From positions 1-21,832 of the forward strand of contig CAKRNW010000026.1 of the NCBI GenBank assembly GCA_934371505.1: 21,832 nt of DNA, read 5' to 3'. Made by a program: the position numbers and the translations under genes. A model generated the notes under the pieces. The model made no database searches, had not been told where the DNA came from, and saw nothing but the letters and a program-made list of their open reading frames with translations. Positions 16,517-21,832 of this stretch are shown here, one piece after another. Every line of letters starts with the position of its first letter. Within the stretch, counting starts at the first letter, position 1. Source of the DNA: an uncultured Lachnospiraceae bacterium. GTDB taxonomy: Bacteria > Bacillota > Clostridia > Lachnospirales > Lachnospiraceae.

Positions 16517-17548
16517 ATGTTATTGTCCATTATCGTTCCTGTATACAATATGGCCGGTGGGGGAAAACTCACCTATTGCATGGAATCCCTGCTGGCACAG
16601 ACCCTGCCGGAATTTGAAATCATTGCAGTGGATGACTGCTCCACCGATGATTCCTGGCGGATTTTACAGGAGTATGAAAGAAAACACCCGGACAAAGTCC
16701 GAAGTATCCGCCATGAGGTAAATAAAAAACAAGGCGGTGCCAGAAATACCGGACTGGAATATGCCAACGGAGAATGGGTGGGTTTTATAGACAGTGATGA
16801 CTGGATTGCCCCTCAGATGTATGAAAAGCTGCTGGAGAAGGCGAAGGAAACCGGCGCTGATGTGGTGGGGTGCGATTATAACCTCACTTTCCGCCATGGC
16901 ATGCAGGTGGGTAGAATCGTACAGAATAATACGTTGGAGCAGACGGGAGTTCTGGATGAGAAAAAATACGCCAGTCTTCTCATGCGGGCAGGCAGCATGG
17001 TGATCAAGGTGTATCGCCGGGAGGTCATCGAGAAATACCATCTGCGGTTTCCGGAGAATACCTTCTATGAAGATAATTGTGCCGGTCCTGTCTGGATGCT
17101 CCATTTTAATCACTTCGAGAAAGTGGAGGAGCCTCTTTACTATTATTACCAGCATGAAAATTCCACGGTACATTCCATCACCGAAGAACGGTGCAGAAAC
17201 CGTATGGACACAGCGTTACAGCTTCTGAAAGAGTGCCATGATTACGGCTATGACCAGAGATATCATCCGGAGCTGGAGTTCCGCTTTACGGAGTTATATT
17301 ATTACAACACCCTGTTTTCCTATGTGGCAGGGGCACCCAGAGCGCGGCTTTCATTCTTACGGGAGTTAAGAACCGGGATGAAGGAACATTTTCCCGCATT
17401 TCAGCAGAATCCTTATTATTTACAACAGTATGATGAGGAGCAGAAGAGACTGGTGGGCTATCATATGAGGAACCCTCTCTTTTTCCTCCTGTACTATCGG
17501 ATGTTGAATTTTTACCGCAGGCTCCGGTATGGTAAAAAGGAATCTTAA
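16517..17548 (+). CDS. GT2 glycosyltransferase
   Basis: A 343-residue GT-A transferase. Motifs are LSIIVPVYN at 3-11, VDDCS at 38-42, KQGGARNTGLE at 71-81, DSDD at 92-95 and FYEDN at 183-187. The ATG follows the ABC-gene stop with no gap, and GGCGGAG lies at the end of that gene. This is the last gene of the eleven-gene run. A C-terminal region rich in Tyr, Phe and Arg (about 310-343) could associate with the membrane. Donor unknown. Confidence 0.9.
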   Translation: MLLSIIVPVYNMAGGGKLTYCMESLLAQTLPEFEIIAVDDCSTDDSWRILQEYERKHPDKVRSIRHEVNKKQGGARNTGLEYANGEWVGFIDSDDWIAPQMYEKLLEKAKETGADVVGCDYNLTFRHGMQVGRIVQNNTLEQTGVLDEKKYASLLMRAGSMVIKVYRREVIEKYHLRFPENTFYEDNCAGPVWMLHFNHFEKVEEPLYYYYQHENSTVHSITEERCRNRMDTALQLLKECHDYGYDQRYHPELEFRFTELYYYNTLFSYVAGAPRARLSFLRELRTGMKEHFPAFQQNPYYLQQYDEEQKRLVGYHMRNPLFFLLYYRMLNFYRRLRYGKKES

Positions 17549-17578
17549 GGAAATCCTTTTGCAATTTTTAAGAATTGC
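17536..17578 (+). terminator. Possible weak terminator at the operon end
   Basis: AAAAGGA around the stop codon can pair with TCCTTTT just downstream, with TTTT at the base. A second small stem, GCAATT/AATTGC, lies at 17561-17578. Neither has a clean GC-rich stem followed by a T-run, so termination is uncertain. Confidence 0.25.
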
Positions 17579-17592
17579 CTGGAGAGGAAGGA

Positions 17593-17622
17593 TTGTCCTG
17601 AAACGGAAATGTATGGTACAAT
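17593..17622 (+). promoter_or_regulatory. Predicted promoter of the secreted-protein/pseB pair
   Basis: TTGTCC at 17593-17598 and TACAAT at 17617-17622, 18 bp apart, with TG at 17614-17615 extending the -10. It leaves an untranslated leader of about 60 bases before the ATG at 17689. Confidence 0.6.
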
Positions 17623-17688
17623 GATACACAGAATGTGTGTCTGTAAAGAAAAAGAACGGGACACACCAAAATCAGGAGGGTTATTTTA

Positions 17689-19278
17689 ATGAAGAAAAGA
17701 GTGAGTTTATCCATCTGTCTGGCTTTTCTCCTTGCACTATTTATGGGGATGACAGCCAACGCGGCGGCATCCATGACCATTGCCACCTGCCAGATCGTAG
17801 GCAGCAATGTGGTAGTGACTGCAGCGGGAACTGTGGCGGCCAGCGACGACGGCAACTATTATCTGTTTGCCTTACAGCCTTATGAGACTGCCATCGGCAG
17901 CCGCACCGATTACTGTGCGGTGGCACCTAAGGCCGGAACTGTGCAGATGACCACCACACTGGATTTAGACACCGCAGCCAGCAAAATCTATGCACGTTTT
18001 GAGATCGCTGTTTTATCCGGCGGAAAATATGTATCCGTAAGTAATGATTGTTATATCACGAATCCGGAAGCAGCTGCAAAAGCAGCAGGCGCTGCGTATC
18101 CCACAGCCACCAAGAAGGGTCTGACCCTGGATGCCCGCAACTGGACGGATTTAGTAGAGCTGGGATGTGGCTATACTTTATATGAACTGGATATGAGCCA
18201 GTTTTACAATGTAGGCGGTCTGGATTATGTGTACAACGGCAAAGCCTACAGCTTTAACCCGGTTACCGTGGCACAGTACGATGCTATTGCCAATGTATGT
18301 GCCCTTTCCGGCACGAACCTGATTGTCGCCGTGAAGAACACCTACAATCCTGCAACCCTGGATCTGTATTATCCCCAGGCAAGACAGGCCGGATATAAAG
18401 GATATGCCTTCAACACCGCAGAACAGGGCGGCGCGGAGAAAATCCAGGCACTGATGCATTTTCTGGCGGAGCGTTACGCAGGAACCGGTCTGGGAACCAT
18501 ACAGAGCTGGATCATCGGTAACGAAGTAAATAACAACAATCCCTGGCACTGGGCAGGCGGACGCTCTGTCACAGAGTTTTCTGAATTGTATGCAAAGGAA
18601 GTCCGTATGTGCTACAATGCCATTAAGAGTGCCAATGCAACCGCAAATGTATACATTAACTTAGACCAGAGATGGCTCTGGGAGGACGGCACCCATGATC
18701 AGTACGGCGGAAAGAAGGTTCTGGATGCATTCAATACCGCAATCCTTACCACCGGAAATATTGACTGGGGCTTAAGCTTCCATCCCCATGCACTGCCTCT
18801 CACCAACTGCAAATTCTGGAGTGTTCCTTCCAACTACCGTGCCATGAACCTGGTAAGTAACAACGAGAATACCAAGATGATGATTCCCACCAACATCAGC
18901 GTATTGACCGGCTACATGCAGAAACCCCAGTTTATCGCACCGGACGGAACCTTCCGTTCTGTGATTATCTCTGAGATGCTGTTTACTTCCGCAAACAGAA
19001 GCTACGCCACCAACGAGACCGTTCAGGCGGCAGCCATGACCTATGGCTACAAGCTGATGGCAGCACAGCCCCTCATCGATGTGATCATCATCCACAGAGA
19101 CAGAGATGCAGCTTCGGAGATTGCAGAGGGAATGGCATGTGGTCTGAGAAATACAGACGGCACACCGAAGTTCAGTTATGAAATCTTCAAATATATGGAT
19201 CAGCCGGGCTCCACAGCAACCAACTTTGCACTGCCTATCATCGGTGCATCAAGCTGGCAGCAGCTGGGACTGAACTAG
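17689..19278 (+). CDS. Secreted DUF5722-like putative glycoside hydrolase
   Basis: A 529-residue exported protein. A signal peptide is clear: MKKR, a hydrophobic core at about 6-20 and a likely cut after TANA (residue 25). Residues 26-125 look like a small beta domain. From about 145 the protein resembles a TIM-barrel glycosidase of the DUF5722 type (recognised by pattern, not by search). IGNEVNNNNPWHW has Asn278-Glu279 in the position of the clan-A acid/base. IISEM has Glu429 in the position of a nucleophile, and SFHPH at 363-367 fits a substrate-binding loop. A near-ideal AGGAGG lies upstream, suggesting high expression. pseB follows after 38 bp. A role in trimming or releasing the polysaccharide is inferred. 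No sorting motif or membrane anchor is seen at the C-terminus. Confidence 0.75.
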   Translation: MKKRVSLSICLAFLLALFMGMTANAAASMTIATCQIVGSNVVVTAAGTVAASDDGNYYLFALQPYETAIGSRTDYCAVAPKAGTVQMTTTLDLDTAASKIYARFEIAVLSGGKYVSVSNDCYITNPEAAAKAAGAAYPTATKKGLTLDARNWTDLVELGCGYTLYELDMSQFYNVGGLDYVYNGKAYSFNPVTVAQYDAIANVCALSGTNLIVAVKNTYNPATLDLYYPQARQAGYKGYAFNTAEQGGAEKIQALMHFLAERYAGTGLGTIQSWIIGNEVNNNNPWHWAGGRSVTEFSELYAKEVRMCYNAIKSANATANVYINLDQRWLWEDGTHDQYGGKKVLDAFNTAILTTGNIDWGLSFHPHALPLTNCKFWSVPSNYRAMNLVSNNENTKMMIPTNISVLTGYMQKPQFIAPDGTFRSVIISEMLFTSANRSYATNETVQAAAMTYGYKLMAAQPLIDVIIIHRDRDAASEIAEGMACGLRNTDGTPKFSYEIFKYMDQPGSTATNFALPIIGASSWQQLGLN

Positions 19279-19316
19279 TCCGAAAAATTTAACCAAGAAA
19301 GGTATGGTACCAATTC

Positions 19317-20321
19317 ATGATCTTAGATGACAAAACAATATTAATCACCGGAGGAACCGGTTCTTTCGGTAAATGTTTCACCCGTTACGCTTTGGAGCAT
19401 TACAATCCGAAGAAGATTATCATTTATTCCCGTGACGAGTTTAAACAGTTCAATATGGAGAACGATTTCCGGAAATACGATCCGGATCACAAGCTTCGTT
19501 TCTTCATCGGTGATGTAAGGGATCGTGATCGTATGGAGCGGGCTTTTGAAAACGTGGATTATGTCATCCATGCAGCCGCTCTGAAACAGGTACCTGCCTG
19601 TGAATACAACCCGGATGAGGCCATTAAGACCAACATCCACGGTGCCCAGAATGTCATAGATGCGGCACTGAAAACCGGCGTGAAAAAAGTAGTGGCACTG
19701 TCCACTGACAAAGCGGTAAATCCGGTGAACCTCTACGGGGGAACCAAGCTGGTATCCGATAAACTCTTCATCGCCGCCAATGCCTATGTGGGAGCAAAGG
19801 ACACCTGCTTTTCCATCGTGCGCTACGGCAATGTGGCAGGCAGCCGTGGCTCTGTCATCCCTTTCTTTGAATCCCTCATTGAACAGGGAAAGACAGAACT
19901 CCCCATTACCGACTTCCGCATGACCCGTTTCTGGATCAGCCTGGAGCAGGGAGTGGAACTGGTCATCAAGGCTTTGGAAGAGGCAAAGGGCGGGGAGACC
20001 TTTATCAGCAAGATCCCTTCCTTCAAAATTACGGATCTGGCAGAGGCAATGCTTCCCGGATGTACCAGGAAAGAAGTGGGAATCCGTCCCGGTGAGAAAC
20101 TTCATGAGGTGATGGTAACCACAGAGGATTCCTTTACCACCTACGAGTATGACAAGCATTATATCATCTATCCCCAGATGGTGTGGAGCACCAGCCGCAG
20201 ACCGGAGCCTACCGGCAAAAAGGTGGAGGAAGGCTTCTATTACAGCTCAGGAAACAACAGTGAATGGCTGAGCGTGGAAGATTTGAAACGCCTGTTAAAG
20301 ACAGATGTGATTCATGAGTAA
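19317..20321 (+). CDS. pseB: UDP-N-acetylglucosamine 4,6-dehydratase (inverting)
   Basis: First enzyme of pseudaminic acid synthesis. It converts UDP-GlcNAc to UDP-2-acetamido-2,6-dideoxy-beta-L-arabino-hexos-4-ulose by 4,6-dehydration with C5 inversion. The 334-residue length and motifs match PseB: Rossmann TGGTGSFG at 11-18, HAAALKQVPACEYNP at 85-99, STDK at 129-132 and catalytic Tyr140-x3-Lys144 in LYGGTK. It probably shares the upstream promoter with the secreted glycosidase gene. The ribosome site AGAAAGG is about 13 bases from this ATG, slightly far, and the closer ATG at 19304 is out of frame, so the start at 19317 stands. Its partner pseC follows after an unusual 244-bp gap. Confidence 0.93.
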   Translation: MILDDKTILITGGTGSFGKCFTRYALEHYNPKKIIIYSRDEFKQFNMENDFRKYDPDHKLRFFIGDVRDRDRMERAFENVDYVIHAAALKQVPACEYNPDEAIKTNIHGAQNVIDAALKTGVKKVVALSTDKAVNPVNLYGGTKLVSDKLFIAANAYVGAKDTCFSIVRYGNVAGSRGSVIPFFESLIEQGKTELPITDFRMTRFWISLEQGVELVIKALEEAKGGETFISKIPSFKITDLAEAMLPGCTRKEVGIRPGEKLHEVMVTTEDSFTTYEYDKHYIIYPQMVWSTSRRPEPTGKKVEEGFYYSSGNNSEWLSVEDLKRLLKTDVIHE

Positions 20322-20323
20322 AA

Positions 20324-20466
20324 ATAACTATTCAGAGCCATGCAAAGTTGCCCTTTGTAAATGCTTGCATTGAAACAAAGAGGCAACTTTATATGGCGAA
20401 GTAACCACATGAGCAAAAGGAAAGCTGTGAAACAGCGGTTTTGCGAAGGGGGTTCTGAATAGTTAC
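20324..20466. repeat. 143-bp MITE-like element with 16-bp terminal inverted repeats
   Basis: The left end ATAACTATTCAGAGCC (20324-20339) and right end GGTTCTGAATAGTTAC (20451-20466) are inverted repeats matching at 14 of 16 positions. Inside are two hairpins. AAAGTTGCCCTTTGT (20344-20358) pairs with 20375-20390 with a single bulged A. GCAAAA...TTTTGC (20413-20444) encloses GCTGT/ACAGC. No coding sequence is present. The left end abuts the pseB stop. The right-end sequence recurs at window positions 1-14, so this is a repeated sequence. No target-site duplication is obvious. Confidence 0.7.
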
Positions 20467-20483
20467 AAACCAAGTATATATAG

Positions 20484-20540
20484 TGTCAAGGAATGGGTGC
20501 AGCAGGCTGCATTTCCATTTCCTTGACAACTTTTGTTTCA
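20484..20540 (+). terminator. Strong hairpin with U-rich tail in the pseC leader (terminator or attenuator)
   Basis: TGTCAAGGAA (20484-20493) pairs perfectly with TTCCTTGACA (20519-20528). The stem continues through TGGG/TCCA with a one-base bulge, and then TGCAG/CTGCA (20498-20502 with 20507-20511). It is followed by ACTTTTGTTT. It lies 37 bp before the pseC start on the same strand, with no convincing promoter after it. Either read-through or regulated antitermination would therefore be required for pseC. Confidence 0.55.
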
Positions 20541-20565
20541 GAGAGTAGAAGGAAAGTGTGAGGAA

Positions 20566-21762
20566 ATGGAAAAACCGGCATATGCAGGTGGGAAGCCTGT
20601 AAGAGAAACAAAACTATACTATGGACATCAGTATCTGGATGAGAAGGATGTGCAGGCAGTGGTGGAGGTGCTTCACAGCGATTACCTGACCTGTGGACCC
20701 AGGATCACAGAACTGGAACAGAAACTCTGTGAGCTCACCGGAGCGAAATATGCGGTGGTGTGCAGCAATGATACCGCAGCTTTACATATCGCCTGCATGG
20801 CAGCAGGAGTATCTGCCGGGGACGAGGTGATTACCACCCCCATTACCTTCCTGGCTTCCGCCAACTGTGCTTTGTACTGTGGGGCAAAGCCTGTCTTTGC
20901 GGATATTGATGAGGAAACCTATAACATTGATCCCAAAGAGATTGAGAAAGCCATGACCCCTAAGACCAAAGCTGTCGTGGCAGTGGACTACACCGGTCAG
21001 GTGGTGGATCTGGATACCATTATGGAAACCTGCCATAAGCAGAATGTGGTAGTGATTGAGGATGCTGCCCATTCCATCGGAACGCTTTACAAGGGACGTC
21101 CCATAGGCTCTATCGCAGATATGACCACCTTCAGCTTCCATCCGGTGAAAACCGTGACAGCGGGAGAGGGCGGAGCCGTCCTCACGGACAATGAGGAATA
21201 CTATAAAAAATTATTATTGTATCGTTCCCATGGAATGACCAGAGATCAGGCCCAGATGACCAAGGAGTCAGAGGGCGGCTGGTATTACCAGATGATCGAC
21301 CTGGGATACAACTACCGGATGACGGATATGCAGGCAGCACTGCTCATCAGCCAGCTGGAGAAGCTTCCCATGTTCAGTAAACGAAGAAAAGAGATTGTGG
21401 CACGTTATAATGAAGCCTTTTCCCGGATACCGGAACTGACGGTACAGCAGGAGCTGGAGGGCTCCGACAGCACCAGACATCTCTATATCCTGCGGATCAA
21501 ACCGGAGAAGCTGCGCATTGACAGACGGGGCTTCTTTGATGCTTTGGCAGCAGAGAATATTATGTGCAATGTCCACTATATTCCCATTTATCTCCAGCCT
21601 TATTACCAGGAGATGGGCTATCCCAAAGGACTGTGCCCCAGGGCAGAGAAGCTCTACAGTGAGATGATGAGCCTGCCTTTATACTATGCCATGACCGACC
21701 AGGATGTGGAGGATGTCATCACCGCAGTACAGAAGATTGTGGATTATTATAAAAATAAATAA
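20566..21762 (+). CDS. pseC: UDP-4-amino-4,6-dideoxy-N-acetyl-beta-L-altrosamine transaminase
   Basis: Second enzyme of pseudaminic acid synthesis, a PLP-dependent DegT/DnrJ/EryC1-family aminotransferase acting on the 4-keto product of PseB with glutamate as amino donor. Using the ATG at 20566 (398 residues), EDAAHS is at 165-170 and the PLP lysine is Lys195 in FHPVKTVTAGEGG. The VDYTGQVVD segment is also PseC-like. The frame is open to a TTG at 20533, but AAGGAAAG at 20549-20556 suits the ATG and the family start pattern. Adjacent pseB supports the assignment over other DegT aminotransferases. PseH, PseG, PseI and PseF are not in the window. Confidence 0.9.
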   Translation: MEKPAYAGGKPVRETKLYYGHQYLDEKDVQAVVEVLHSDYLTCGPRITELEQKLCELTGAKYAVVCSNDTAALHIACMAAGVSAGDEVITTPITFLASANCALYCGAKPVFADIDEETYNIDPKEIEKAMTPKTKAVVAVDYTGQVVDLDTIMETCHKQNVVVIEDAAHSIGTLYKGRPIGSIADMTTFSFHPVKTVTAGEGGAVLTDNEEYYKKLLLYRSHGMTRDQAQMTKESEGGWYYQMIDLGYNYRMTDMQAALLISQLEKLPMFSKRRKEIVARYNEAFSRIPELTVQQELEGSDSTRHLYILRIKPEKLRIDRRGFFDALAAENIMCNVHYIPIYLQPYYQEMGYPKGLCPRAEKLYSEMMSLPLYYAMTDQDVEDVITAVQKIVDYYKNK

Positions 21763-21773
21763 AGGAAATGGCT

Positions 21774-21832
21774 ATGGAACAGACAAAACTCTACGTGGTA
21801 ATTCCATGCTATAACGAGGAGCAGGTACTGCC
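21774..21832 (+). CDS. GT2 glycosyltransferase, partial at window end
   Basis: Translation from the ATG at 21774 gives MEQTKLYVVIPCYNEEQVLP, the standard N-terminal strand of a GT2 enzyme of the type with YNEE (as in the GtrB-like protein at 1018). An in-frame ATG at 21768 is too close to the AAAGGA ribosome site to be favoured. The gap after pseC is 11 bp, so it is probably co-transcribed. The rest lies beyond the window. Confidence 0.75.
   Translation, partial: MEQTKLYVVIPCYNEEQVL

Noticed and set aside
19341..20159. Minus-strand open frame opposite pseB (272 residues)
   Set aside because: No domain character and fully covered by the clear pseB reading.
20523..20551. TTGACA at 20523-20528 as a -35 for pseC
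   Set aside because: The bases 17 bp downstream (TAGAAG) are a poor -10 that would overlap the ribosome site, and TTGACA is explained as part of the hairpin stem.
20533..20565. TTG start extending PseC by 11 residues
   Set aside because: It falls in the tail of the hairpin, has no ribosome site, and PseC proteins normally begin near the ATG at 20566.

Overview
The window reads as part of a large cell-surface or exopolysaccharide locus from a Gram-positive, spore-forming-type anaerobe, most likely a member of the Lachnospiraceae (class Clostridia). The evidence is moderate GC content, AGGAGG-like ribosome sites, TG-extended -10 promoters, a Spo0A-type DNA-binding protein with matching 0A boxes, an EpsG-type polymerase and a TuaG-like glycosyltransferase. 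Genus cannot be fixed from the sequence. Every convincing gene is on the + strand. No rRNA, tRNA, CRISPR array or transposase gene is visible.

Layout. (1) 1-1947: GDP-L-fucose synthase (fcl), preceded at the window edge by the end of a repeat, then a GtrB/DPM1-like membrane glycosyltransferase. (2) 1948-2533: a small self-contained regulatory cassette. It holds a promoter with 0A-box sequences, a 125-residue protein that is only the Spo0A C-terminal DNA-binding domain, another 0A box, and a strong intrinsic terminator. (3) 2534-4958: a promoter, a TuaG-like GT2 and an AT-richer GT-C membrane glycosyltransferase. (4) 4970-17548: a promoter followed by eleven tightly packed genes, many overlapping by 4 bp. 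These are the initiating sugar-phosphate transferase, a chain-length (PCP) protein, GT2, EpsG-like polymerase, GT2, GT4, GT4, GT2, a GT52-like nonulosonate transferase, an ABC-type flippase candidate and GT2. (5) 17593-20321: a promoter, a secreted DUF5722-like putative glycosidase and pseB. (6) 20324-20540: a 143-bp MITE-like repeat followed by a strong hairpin with a U-rich tail. (7) 20566-21832: pseC and the start of another GT2.

How the genes could work together (inference). The sugar transferase loads the first sugar phosphate on undecaprenyl phosphate. Up to seven further transferases in the operon extend it, so a repeat unit of up to about eight sugars is conceivable. The PglK-like ABC protein could flip the lipid-linked unit, because no MOP-type Wzx is visible. 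The EpsG-like protein would polymerise and the PCP protein would set chain length. Fcl supplies GDP-fucose. PseB and PseC supply the first two pseudaminic acid intermediates, and the GT52-like protein is the natural candidate to add that acidic sugar. The GtrB-like, TuaG-like and GT-C proteins may decorate the polymer or build a second glycan. The secreted putative glycosidase may trim or release the product.

The most unusual item is the receiver-less Spo0A DNA-binding protein placed inside the glycan locus, with a 0A box between its own -35 and -10. It suggests a self-regulating branch of the Spo0A network wired to surface polysaccharide.
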